Assembly (NCBI GenBank): GCA_020024985.1 | Contig: JAHHSW010000025.1 | Location: forward strand, 1-8,554 | Length of the DNA stretch: 8,554 nt | Reading direction: 5' to 3' | Source: Anaeroplasmataceae bacterium | GTDB lineage: Bacteria > Bacillota_I > Bacilli_A > Acholeplasmatales > Anaeroplasmataceae | Shown here: in pieces, positions 1-6,841 of the stretch | How positions within the stretch are numbered: the stretch's first letter is position 1 | How the letters are laid out: every line of letters begins with the position of its first letter | Made by a program: the position numbers and the translations under genes | The notes under the pieces: generated by a model | Told to the model about the DNA's origin: nothing | Seen by the model: the letters and a program-made list of their open reading frames with translations, nothing else | Databases searched by the model: none

Positions 1-1339
1 CATTATAATAGGCTTCATTCTTAACAAAATCATCTATTACTCTAAATAAATGCTCAAGGCCCTGATGCTTAAAATCAGTATGACCTAGCCTAAAGAAGAA
101 GTCGAATGGAGATGCCTCATTATCTAAAACTACCTTCATAGCGGATTTCATAATACCTGCATTATAGTAGTGCTCAAAGCTATCCTCTGCTAGGTGGATA
201 TTACTAATGTCCTCCTCGCTCATAAAGTCATTTCTTATAACCTCATAGGGAGCCTTATCATCCCAAACATAATTATAGGTAATAGCTTCCTTAAATAGCC
301 TAGTACCATAAAGAAGCTTTAAAAAGCCTAGCTGAAGCTCCTTAGGTCTTAGGGCTACTACATCATTGAAGGTTTTTTCAAAGCTTTTATAGTCCTCATA
401 GGGAAGACCAGCAATTAAATCTAGATGGAGGTCTATAATACCTGCATCCTGGATTTTATTGATATTTGAGAAGAGGATATCATTATTTTGAATTCTACCA
501 ACTGATCCATTAGTTTTTATATTAGTAGACTGGATACCTATTTCAAAGCGAATTAGATTCTTAGGGGCTTTTTCATTAATATAATCTATAAACTGAGGCT
601 TTAATAAATCACCAGTTATTTCAAACTGGTAGGATTCACCCTCCTTATGGTTTTCTATAATAAAATCGATCAGATTTAAAAACTTAGGGTTAGCATTATA
701 GGTTCTATCTAGGAATTTAAATACTCTAGCACCCTTAGCCTGAAGGAGTAGTATTTGTTTTTTAATTTCCTCCATATCAAAAAACCTTACCTTATTATCT
801 AAGGAGGCCATACAATATCCACAGTGATATGGACAGCCTCTAGAGGTTTCAATATACATTATTTTATTTTTACAATCATCATAGTCTAGATAAGCCATTT
901 TAGATTTCTTAATATCTACAAGCTTATCAAAGGTGAAGCCTCCCTTATAATAAAGGTTTGGAACCTTATCTATAGTAATTCTATTATTAATATAATCTAG
1001 TAGTAAATCATAGGCCTCCTCACCCTCGTTTTTAATAACAAAGGAAGCGAGGTCATTATCTAGATAGTATTTAGCATTATAGCTTACCTCAGGTCCACCT
1101 AGTATTATGATTTTATCCTTTAATAAAGGAAGAAGCTCCTTTATTTTATTAATGTTCCAAATATAGCAGGAGAATGCTATACAATCATAGTCCTTTAAAA
1201 ACTCTAGTATATGGCTATTACTATCCTTAATAGTAAATTTCTTAATATCGACTGGATATTTAGTGTTTTCCTTTAAAAGCCTAATTGCTAGATTAGGGTG
1301 GATATATTTAGCATTTATACCTAGTAACAAATATTTCAT
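1..1339 (-). CDS. B12-binding-type radical SAM protein, DUF4080 kind (partial, C-terminus outside window)
   Basis: The minus-strand frame is open from an ATG at 1339-1337 to the left edge: 446 codons with no stop, so the C-terminus is missing. The N-terminus (MKYLLLGINAKYIHPNLAIR) and the GGPE motif at residues 81-84 are typical of the Rossmann-like cobalamin-binding domain in COG1032 proteins. I do not see the DxHxxG motif of base-off B12 binders, so cobalamin binding is uncertain. The radical SAM domain begins near residue 160 and carries CPYHCGYC, a canonical CxxxCxxC with Cys169, Cys173 and Cys176 to hold the 4Fe-4S cluster that cleaves S-adenosylmethionine. The order B12-like domain, radical SAM core, then a long C-terminal part fits DUF4080 proteins, which are cytosolic and have no established reaction that I know of. 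The start is supported by GGTGAT just upstream and by the conserved N-terminus. It is divergent from the YgiQ-family gene. Radical SAM assignment is firm; the DUF4080 label is family recognition. Confidence 0.88.
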   Translation of the reverse strand, partial: MKYLLLGINAKYIHPNLAIRLLKENTKYPVDIKKFTIKDSNSHILEFLKDYDCIAFSCYIWNINKIKELLPLLKDKIIILGGPEVSYNAKYYLDNDLASFVIKNEGEEAYDLLLDYINNRITIDKVPNLYYKGGFTFDKLVDIKKSKMAYLDYDDCKNKIMYIETSRGCPYHCGYCMASLDNKVRFFDMEEIKKQILLLQAKGARVFKFLDRTYNANPKFLNLIDFIIENHKEGESYQFEITGDLLKPQFIDYINEKAPKNLIRFEIGIQSTNIKTNGSVGRIQNNDILFSNINKIQDAGIIDLHLDLIAGLPYEDYKSFEKTFNDVVALRPKELQLGFLKLLYGTRLFKEAITYNYVWDDKAPYEVIRNDFMSEEDISNIHLAEDSFEHYYNAGIMKSAMKVVLDNEASPFDFFFRLGHTDFKHQGLEHLFRVIDDFVKNEAYYN

Positions 1340-1356
1340 AATAATCACCATTTGCT

Positions 1357-1365
1357 ATTCTATCA
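1357..1365 (-). promoter_or_regulatory. Extended -10 promoter element for the DUF4080-type gene
   Basis: Read on the minus strand, the bases give TGATAGAAT, an extended -10 (TGn plus TAGAAT, five of six matches to TATAAT). It ends about 17 bases before the start codon. No good -35 is visible at 16-18 bases spacing, which is tolerable for an extended -10. The place where its -35 would lie (about 1380-1385) is next to the -35 of the opposing ygiQ promoter. Prediction from sequence only. Confidence 0.5.
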
Positions 1366-1373
1366 TAAAATTG

Positions 1374-1402
1374 TGGAAAACATACTATCTTTATGTTAAA
1401 AT
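1374..1402 (+). promoter_or_regulatory. Promoter of the YgiQ-family gene
   Basis: A TGGAAA hexamer (1374-1379, four of six matches to TTGACA) is followed after 17 bases by TAAAAT (1397-1402). TGT directly before it makes an extended -10. The transcript would start near 1409, leaving a leader of under 20 bases before the ATG at 1426, consistent with the ribosome binding site at 1411-1416 lying at its very 5' end. That tight fit is a reason for caution. Confidence 0.5.
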
Positions 1403-1425
1403 AGTGCGGTAAGGAGTTGATGCAT

Positions 1426-3219
1426 ATGCCATTTCTACCTATTACAGTAGAGGAAATGAAGGAATATGGCTGGAAGCAGCCAGATTTTGTATTCGTTATA
1501 GGCGATGCCTATATTGATCATCCATCATTTGGTCCAGCAATTATTTCAAGAACACTTGAAAACTTTGGCTACAAGGTTTGTATAATATCTCAGCCAGATA
1601 TGAATAATGATGAGGATTTTAAGAGATTTGGTAAGCCAAGGCTATCATTCTTAGTATCTAGTGGTAATATTGATTCAATGGTAAATCATTATTCTGTTAG
1701 TAAAAGAAGAAGAAAAAAGGATTATTATACCCCTAATGGAGAGATGGGTAAAAGACCTGATAGAGCTACTATTCGTTATGCATCTAAGCTACGTGAGCTA
1801 TACCCAGATAGCGCTATAGCCATTGGTGGTATTGAGGCCTCCTTAAGAAGATTAAATCATTATGATTATTGGGATAATAAGGTAAGAAGAAGTATTTTAC
1901 TTGATTCTCATGCGGATATTTTATTATATGGTATGGGAGAAAAGACAATAGTAGAGTACGCTGATGCCTTAGATTCAGGTATGGATGTTAAGGATGTAAT
2001 CTATATTAGAAATTCCTGCTGGAAGACTAAGGACCCAGATTTACTACCTCCAGATGGAATAATGCTTCCAAGCTATGATGAGGTTTTAGCTGATAAGATG
2101 AATTATGTTAAGAGCTTCCAAATTCAGCATAGAAATACTGATGCGATTACAGGTAAGCCATTAATTGAAAAATATAAGAACTGCTATGTTGTACAAAATC
2201 CACCAGAGTTCCCATTATCACGTGCAGAGATGGACGCAACCTATGCCCTACCTTATATGAGAGCGTGTCACCCTCTAATTGAGGCTAAGGGACATGTTCC
2301 TGCGATAGATGAGGTGAAGTTTAGTGTTATTTCTAATAGAGGCTGCTTTGGTGAATGTCACTTCTGTGCCTTAACCATGCACCAGGGAAGGGTTATTCAG
2401 TCTCGTAGTAAGGAAAGTATTATAAATGAGATAAAGGAAATTAGTCAGGAGCCTGATTTTAAGGGCTATATCCACGATATTGGTGGACCTACAGCTAACT
2501 TCTATAATAAGGCCTGTCATAAGCAGGAGAAGTATGGTGCTTGTACTAATAGAGAGTGCCTAGGCTTTTCTCCTTGTAAGAATCTAGAGGTAGATCATAC
2601 AGAGTATTTAGATATTTTAAGGGAGGCAAGAAAGCTTCCAGGCATAAAGAAGGTCTTTATTCGTTCAGGCCTTCGCTATGACTATATTATGTATGATAAG
2701 AATAAGGAATTCTTTGATGAGGTAGTACAGTACCATGTATCTGGTCAGCTAAAGGTCGCACCAGAGCATGTTGATGATAGGGTATTAATTAGAATGGGTA
2801 AGCCATCAAGAGAGCTATATGATCAGTTTGTTGATTTATATAAGGATTTAAACCGTAAGCATGGTAAAAATCAGTACCTAGTACCATATCTTATGTCAAG
2901 CCATCCAGGAAGCACCCTAGATGCGGCTATTACCCTAGCTGAGTATTTAAGGGATATTGGTCATATGCCAGAGCAGGTACAGGATTTCTATCCTACCCCT
3001 GGTACCGCCTCAACCTGTATGTATTATACGGGTATAGACCCATTTAAAAATGAGGAGGTCTATGTACCAAGAGACCCACATGAGAAGGCTATGCAAAGAG
3101 CCCTAATGCAATACCGTCTACCACAAAACTATAATTTAGTTCATGAGGCCCTAGTTAAGGCTCATAGAACTGATTTAATAGGCTATGGTAAGAAATGCTT
3201 AATTAAACCAAGGTATTAA
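1426..3219 (+). CDS. YgiQ-family (UPF0313) radical SAM protein
   Basis: This 597-residue protein matches the YgiQ/UPF0313 family in order: an N-terminal region beginning MPFLPITVEEMKEYGW, a radical SAM core with CFGECHFC (Cys307, Cys311, Cys314), the GGPTAN loop at 353-358, a second cysteine set (Cys364, Cys373, Cys378, Cys384) followed by DH at 390-391, KVAPEH at 443-448 and FYPTPGT at 521-527. The last part corresponds to the start of the family's C-terminal domain; the protein is shorter than the E. coli member (roughly 740 residues), as is usual in Bacillota. The reaction is unknown; the protein has no signal peptide or membrane segment and should be cytosolic. Start choice: in-frame TTG (1417), ATG (1420) and ATG (1426) follow AAGGAG at 1411-1416. 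Only 1426 has normal spacing (9 bases), and it gives the usual family N-terminus. The gene is monocistronic, with a terminator six bases after the stop. Confidence 0.93.
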   Translation: MPFLPITVEEMKEYGWKQPDFVFVIGDAYIDHPSFGPAIISRTLENFGYKVCIISQPDMNNDEDFKRFGKPRLSFLVSSGNIDSMVNHYSVSKRRRKKDYYTPNGEMGKRPDRATIRYASKLRELYPDSAIAIGGIEASLRRLNHYDYWDNKVRRSILLDSHADILLYGMGEKTIVEYADALDSGMDVKDVIYIRNSCWKTKDPDLLPPDGIMLPSYDEVLADKMNYVKSFQIQHRNTDAITGKPLIEKYKNCYVVQNPPEFPLSRAEMDATYALPYMRACHPLIEAKGHVPAIDEVKFSVISNRGCFGECHFCALTMHQGRVIQSRSKESIINEIKEISQEPDFKGYIHDIGGPTANFYNKACHKQEKYGACTNRECLGFSPCKNLEVDHTEYLDILREARKLPGIKKVFIRSGLRYDYIMYDKNKEFFDEVVQYHVSGQLKVAPEHVDDRVLIRMGKPSRELYDQFVDLYKDLNRKHGKNQYLVPYLMSSHPGSTLDAAITLAEYLRDIGHMPEQVQDFYPTPGTASTCMYYTGIDPFKNEEVYVPRDPHEKAMQRALMQYRLPQNYNLVHEALVKAHRTDLIGYGKKCLIKPRY

Positions 3220-3224
3220 TTATT

Positions 3225-3250
3225 GGGAAGGAAAAATCCTTCCCTTTTCG
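3225..3250 (+). terminator. Rho-independent terminator after the YgiQ-family gene
   Basis: GGGAAGGA (3225-3232) and TCCTTCCC (3237-3244) form a perfect 8-bp stem closed by an AAAA loop, followed by TTTTCGCTTTCT. It starts six bases after the stop codon. The T tract is interrupted, but stem and position make this a convincing intrinsic terminator separating ygiQ from the ABC operon. Confidence 0.85.
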
Positions 3251-3272
3251 CTTTCTATTAATTCACATTTTC

Positions 3273-3301
3273 TTGTATTAAAAATGAAAATATTATATAA
3301 T
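3273..3301 (+). promoter_or_regulatory. Sigma-A-type promoter of the natAB-like operon
   Basis: TTGTAT (3273-3278), 17 bases, then a perfect TATAAT (3296-3301). The expected transcript start is near 3308, about 18 bases before the natA start codon. It lies just downstream of the ygiQ terminator, so the two transporter genes have their own transcript. Confidence 0.7.
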
Positions 3302-3303
3302 GA

Positions 3304-3323
3304 GCTAAATGGAGGTATTTAGC
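3304..3323 (+). repeat. Inverted repeat with the Shine-Dalgarno sequence as its loop
   Basis: GCTAAAT (3304-3310) and ATTTAGC (3317-3323) are perfect 7-base inverted copies, and the 6 bases between are GGAGGT, the ribosome binding site of the natA-like gene (spacing 10 to the ATG). It could be an operator over the transcription start, an RNA hairpin presenting the ribosome binding site, or chance. If transcription starts near 3308 the left arm would be incomplete in the RNA, which favours a DNA-level role. Confidence 0.55.
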
Positions 3324-3325
3324 CT

Positions 3326-4102
3326 ATGGAAGAAATTTTAGAGGTAAGGGGCTTAACTAAGACATTTAAAATGTCTCGTAAGCAACAAAAAATAAGTAAG
3401 ACAACAGAGCCTATAAAGGTTGCTGTAGAGGATTTATCCTTTAAGGCCTATAAGGGTGAAATATATGGTCTATTGGGGCCTAATGGGGCTGGTAAAACCA
3501 CAACCCTAAGAATGATTGCAACCCTAATAAAGCCAGATAAGGGGGACGCAGTAGTAGATGGGGCTAGTATAATAGCTAACCCAGAGCTTGTAAGAAGTAA
3601 GATTGGCTTTTTAACTAGTGAGCTTAAGCTTGAGGACTTCTTCACACCATCATATTTATATGATTTCTTTTCGGATTTACATAATGTGGATAAGGAGGTT
3701 GCTATAAAAAGAAAGGCTGAGCTTTTTAAACGCTTTGGGGTAGATGAATTCCAGGAGGTTAAGGTTGGTGATTTATCTACTGGTATGAAGCAAAAGGTAA
3801 GTCTAATTATATCTATAGTACACGATCCTAATATTATAATCTTTGATGAGCCTACTAATGGTCTTGATGTAATTACTGCTAAGGTAGTTACTGACTTTTT
3901 AATAGATTTAAAGAATAGAGGTAAGACGATAATATTATCTACTCATATATTCTCACTAGTTGAAAAGCTATGTGATAGGGTAGGTATTATAATTAATGGT
4001 AAAATGATTGCATCTGATAACCTAAATAGCCTTTTAAATGGTAGAAGCATGGAGGATGTCTTCTTTGAAATCTATGAAAGAGAGGTAGGGAAGGTAGAAT
4101 GA
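3326..4102 (+). CDS. natA: ABC transporter ATP-binding protein, NatA-like (sodium efflux type)
   Basis: This 258-residue cytoplasmic ATPase powers the membrane subunit encoded next. Landmarks: Walker A GPNGAGKTT at 51-59 (Lys57), signature LSTGMKQK at 150-157, Walker B IIIFDEP at 170-176 with catalytic Glu175, D-loop NGLD at 178-181, and H-loop His207 in STHIF. The stretch FLTSELKLEDFFTP (95-108) and the ending MEDVFFEIYER (242-252) resemble NatA, the ATPase of the Bacillus NatAB Na+ exporter. A basic, lysine-rich insert at about 16-31 separates the first beta strand from the rest of the nucleotide-binding fold. The start follows GGAGG at 3311-3315. The stop TGA overlaps the next ATG (ATGA), implying translational coupling. 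ABC ATPase is certain; Na+ as substrate is inferred from family resemblance only. Confidence 0.9.
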   Translation: MEEILEVRGLTKTFKMSRKQQKISKTTEPIKVAVEDLSFKAYKGEIYGLLGPNGAGKTTTLRMIATLIKPDKGDAVVDGASIIANPELVRSKIGFLTSELKLEDFFTPSYLYDFFSDLHNVDKEVAIKRKAELFKRFGVDEFQEVKVGDLSTGMKQKVSLIISIVHDPNIIIFDEPTNGLDVITAKVVTDFLIDLKNRGKTIILSTHIFSLVEKLCDRVGIIINGKMIASDNLNSLLNGRSMEDVFFEIYEREVGKVE

Positions 4103-5274
4103 GAACGATTGGTATAATATTAAAAAAGGAATTAAAGAGATTCTTTACTGATTATAGAATGCTTATGGGTATTATTTTACCAGGCTTATTAATCTTTGTA
4201 ATCTATACTATAATGGGTAATATTATGCAGGATAGCTTTGCCCCTGATAATAATTATATAGTTTATATAGAAAATGAGCCTGAGGCCTTTAAGCTACCAG
4301 CTAGTATGGAAGCAGGAGATAGTAAAATTAGCTTTATAGTTAATGAGCGTGATTTAACTAAGGAGGAAATCCTTAATGGTATTAGAGAAAAGGAAATCCA
4401 TGCCTATATTGTTTATGAGGAGGGCTTCATGGATAAGGTTAATGCCTATGATCCAGCATCAGGTAATCCTGCTCCTAATATAGAGCTTTATTTTAATTCA
4501 TCAGATGAGACCTCTAGTGCCTTTTATCAATTTTATGTAGGGTATTTAGATACTATAGAGGCTCAAATGACTAATAAGTTTGATATTAATAGAGGTGATG
4601 GAAGCTTTGATTTAGCTACTAAGGAGGACGTTAGTAAGCTAGCCCTATCAATGATGCTACCACTATTATTAATGATCTTCCTATTTTCAGGCTGTATGGC
4701 CTTTTGTAGTGAATCAATTGCAGGAGAAAAGGAAAGAGGAACCTTCGCAACTATGCTTATTACCCCTGCTAAGAGGTATCAAATAGCCTTAGGTAAGGTC
4801 CTTGCCCTAGCAATAGCATCACTTTCATCATCAGTTGTATCATTTATAGGGCTTATAGCATCCCTACCAACCTTAATGGGTGGGGATATAACCCTAAGCA
4901 TGTACGGGGTAGGAACCTTTGTGCTTTTCCTACTTGTCATAATGGTAACAGTACTATTATATACAACCATACTAACTATGACATCAGCCTATGCTAAGAG
5001 TGTAAAGGAGGCATCAACCCTAGCCTCACCAATAATGATAGTAGTAATGCTTATTTCCTTAACAGGAATGATGCAAAGAGATTTTACTCCAGCTACAGCT
5101 ATGTATTTAATTCCTATTTATAATTCACTACAGTGCTTTAGTGGCTTATTAAGAATGGATATTAGTATGCTAAATTTAGGAGTTACTATTTTATCTAATA
5201 TAGTGTTTATTGGGCTTGGAGTATTTGCCCTAGCTAAGATGTTTAATAGTGAAAGAATAATGTTTAATAAATAA
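4099..5274 (+). CDS. natB: ABC-2 type permease, NatB-like (sodium efflux type)
   Basis: This 391-residue membrane protein is the partner of the preceding ATPase. It has one membrane segment near 21-43, then an extracytoplasmic domain of about 135 residues, then a C-terminal bundle with segments near 182-203, 229-258, 270-291, 309-324 and 357-379. Between the second and third segments lies AGEKERGTFATMLITPAKR (208-226), the cytoplasmic coupling loop typical of NatB/COG1668 permeases. This layout (single helix, large outer domain, five-helix bundle) is the ABC-2 exporter fold. Its start codon lies inside the end of natA (4-base overlap), with a purine-rich ribosome binding region (GGTAGGGAAGG) in the natA tail. 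In Bacillus, NatAB expels Na+; related COG1668 pairs may move other substrates, so the substrate remains inferred. The gene runs straight into a strong terminator. Confidence 0.87.
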   Translation: MRTIGIILKKELKRFFTDYRMLMGIILPGLLIFVIYTIMGNIMQDSFAPDNNYIVYIENEPEAFKLPASMEAGDSKISFIVNERDLTKEEILNGIREKEIHAYIVYEEGFMDKVNAYDPASGNPAPNIELYFNSSDETSSAFYQFYVGYLDTIEAQMTNKFDINRGDGSFDLATKEDVSKLALSMMLPLLLMIFLFSGCMAFCSESIAGEKERGTFATMLITPAKRYQIALGKVLALAIASLSSSVVSFIGLIASLPTLMGGDITLSMYGVGTFVLFLLVIMVTVLLYTTILTMTSAYAKSVKEASTLASPIMIVVMLISLTGMMQRDFTPATAMYLIPIYNSLQCFSGLLRMDISMLNLGVTILSNIVFIGLGVFALAKMFNSERIMFNK

Positions 5275-5277
5275 AAA

Positions 5278-5311
5278 AGGCCTAGCTTATCCACATAAGC
5301 TAGGCTTTATT
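5278..5311. terminator. Bidirectional terminator between natB and gdhA
   Basis: GCCTAGCTTAT (5280-5290) and ATAAGCTAGGC (5295-5305) make a perfect 11-bp stem with a CCAC loop, extendable by a G-T and two A-T pairs. T-rich sequence (TTTATTACT) follows on the plus strand; on the minus strand the stem is followed by CCTTTTTTATT. It lies between the two convergent stop codons, 48 bases apart, and should end both transcripts. Confidence 0.9.
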
Positions 5312-5322
5312 ACTATATGAAA

Positions 5323-6666
5323 TTAGATACCCTCTGCAAGCATAGCATCACAAACCTTTTCAAAGCCTGCGATATTAGCTCCACTTACTAAATCAAATTT
5401 ATTGCCTGATTCAATAGCCTTATCAAGAGTGTTTTTGAAGATATTAACCATGATAGTATGAAGCTTACTATCAACCTCCTCAAAGCTCCAGCTTAAATGA
5501 AGTGAGTTTTGGCTCATTTCAAGGCCAGAGGTTGCAACACCACCAGCATTGGCAGCCTTAGCTGGACCAAAGACAATGTTATTTTCAATGAAGTACTTGC
5601 TAGCCTCTAGGGTAGATGGCATGTTTGAACCCTCGCATACACAAATAACACCATTTTTAACTAGAGCCTTTGCAGCGTCTAAATCTAGCTCGTTTTGAGT
5701 GGCACAAGGAAGTGCTATATCACATTTAGTATTCCAAATGTTTTTTGAACCCTCATAGTAGAATGAGCCAGGTACTCTATTTGTGTACTCCTTAATTCTC
5801 GCTCTTTCAACCTCTTTAATTTGCTTAACCACATCAAGCTTAATTCCCTCTGGGTCATAAATGTAGCCGTTTGAATCACTCATAGCCACAACCTTACCAC
5901 CTAGGGTAGTAGCCTTTTCTGCGGCGTAGATAGCTACATTACCACTACCAGATACTACTACAGTTTTATTATTAAAATCAGTATTTAATAAATGCTTTAG
6001 AGCCTCACTAGTAAAGTAGCATAGGCCATAGCCTGTAGCCTGCTTACGAGCAAGAGAGCCACCGTATGATAAGCCCTTACCAGTTAATACACCATTAAAT
6101 TCTCCTCTAATTTTCTTGTACTGACCAAACATATAGCCAATTTCACGAGCTCCTACTCCGATATCACCAGCAGGAACATCCTCCTCTGGTCCTATATATT
6201 TATAAAGCTCAGTCATAAAGGCCTGACAGAAGTGAAGAATTTCACTATCGCTCTTTCCCTTAGGGTCAAAGTCAGAGCCTCCCTTTCCACCACCCATAGG
6301 TAGTGAGGTTAAGGAATTCTTAAGGGTTTGCTCAAGGCCTAGGAATTTAATAATTGATCTATTTACAGATGGGTGGAAGCGTAGCCCTCCCTTGTATGGA
6401 CCAATGGCACTATTATATTGGACTCTATAGCCCTTATTAACCTGGTATTCACCCTTATCATTAACCCAAACAACCTTAAATTCAATTAGCCTTTCAGGCT
6501 CTAGGAAGCGCTCTAATATTTTTTTAGCCTCAATTTCCTTATGCTTCATTACATATGGCTCTAAAGAGATAAGTATTTCCTCGGCAGCCTGTAAAAATTC
6601 AGGCTCAGCGGAATAGCTTTTCTTTAGGTCATTATATACTCTATTTACATATTCTGTTTTAAACAT
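5323..6666 (-). CDS. gdhA: Glutamate dehydrogenase, probably NADP-dependent
   Basis: This 447-residue cytosolic enzyme interconverts 2-oxoglutarate plus ammonia and L-glutamate using a nicotinamide cofactor; it is the same length as E. coli GdhA. Active-site landmarks are Lys92 in GPYKGGLRFHPS, Lys116, catalytic Lys128 in PMGGGKGG and Asp168 in GDIGVG, spaced as in the hexameric clostridial and E. coli enzymes. The Rossmann domain carries GSGNVA at 240-245, then SDSNG at 263-267. Ser-Asp-Ser there resembles NADP enzymes more than the NAD-specific Clostridium symbiosum enzyme, but this does not settle the cofactor. Start choice: ATG at 6666 lies 7 bases after AAGGAGG (6680-6674); an adjacent in-frame ATG at 6669 would add one Met. 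The frame stays open to 6798, but that extension runs through the promoter and ribosome binding site and is not real. It is a single-gene transcript, convergent with natB and divergent from the HAD gene. Confidence 0.96.
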   Translation of the reverse strand: MFKTEYVNRVYNDLKKSYSAEPEFLQAAEEILISLEPYVMKHKEIEAKKILERFLEPERLIEFKVVWVNDKGEYQVNKGYRVQYNSAIGPYKGGLRFHPSVNRSIIKFLGLEQTLKNSLTSLPMGGGKGGSDFDPKGKSDSEILHFCQAFMTELYKYIGPEEDVPAGDIGVGAREIGYMFGQYKKIRGEFNGVLTGKGLSYGGSLARKQATGYGLCYFTSEALKHLLNTDFNNKTVVVSGSGNVAIYAAEKATTLGGKVVAMSDSNGYIYDPEGIKLDVVKQIKEVERARIKEYTNRVPGSFYYEGSKNIWNTKCDIALPCATQNELDLDAAKALVKNGVICVCEGSNMPSTLEASKYFIENNIVFGPAKAANAGGVATSGLEMSQNSLHLSWSFEEVDSKLHTIMVNIFKNTLDKAIESGNKFDLVSGANIAGFEKVCDAMLAEGI

Positions 6667-6694
6667 CATTATACCTCCTTTGGTAACAATTTTT

Positions 6695-6723
6695 ATTTTA
6701 CATTCAGGCAAATAAAAAATCAA
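6695..6723 (-). promoter_or_regulatory. Sigma-A-type promoter of gdhA
   Basis: On the minus strand, TTGATT (6723-6718) is followed after 17 bases by TAAAAT (6700-6695). The transcript would start near 6688, leaving a leader of about 20 bases that contains the strong AAGGAGG site. Four of six -35 and five of six -10 positions match consensus. Confidence 0.65.
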
Positions 6724-6789
6724 TATATAGGAGCTAAAAGTAATGGATATACTAAAAATACTATTAATTTTACGAATATAATAAATTAA

Positions 6790-6818
6790 TATACACATTT
6801 AAAATAATGTGATATAAT
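6790..6818 (+). promoter_or_regulatory. Promoter of the HAD-TRIC operon with an internal inverted repeat
   Basis: A perfect TATAAT (6813-6818) preceded by TGA forms an extended -10; TATACA (6790-6795) sits 17 bases upstream as a weak -35 (four of six matches). Within this promoter, CACATT (6794-6799) and AATGTG (6806-6811) are inverted copies separated by 6 bases, a possible repressor site filling the spacer. The transcript would begin near 6825, about 17 bases before the start codon. Confidence 0.65.
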
Positions 6819-6841
6819 ACTTTAAGAAATTAGGTGGTAAG

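Noticed and set aside
1417..1425. Earlier starts for the YgiQ-family gene (TTG at 1417, ATG at 1420)
   Set aside because: They lie 0 and 3 bases after AAGGAG, too close for initiation; ATG at 1426 has proper spacing and gives the usual family N-terminus.
3316..3420. The lysine-rich insert near the natA N-terminus considered as a sign of fusion or wrong start
   Set aside because: The first beta strand (EILEVRGLTKTF) lies before it and the fold resumes after it in frame, and the start has its own ribosome binding site; comparable basic inserts occur in NatA-type ATPases as I recall them.
3448..3645. Minus-strand open frame of 65 codons inside natA
   Set aside because: It is a shadow of the natA coding frame covering the Walker A region, with no ribosome binding site or family resemblance.
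4779..4970. Minus-strand open frame of 63 codons inside natB
   Set aside because: It is antisense to membrane-segment coding sequence, shows no recognisable protein features and has no initiation signal.
6667..6798. An in-frame N-terminal extension of gdhA of 44 residues reaching an ATG at 6798
   Set aside because: It runs through a good promoter (TTGATT-17-TAAAAT) and the AAGGAGG site placed 7 bases before the ATG at 6666. The remaining 447 residues match the usual family length, and the extension looks like translated AT-rich intergenic DNA.
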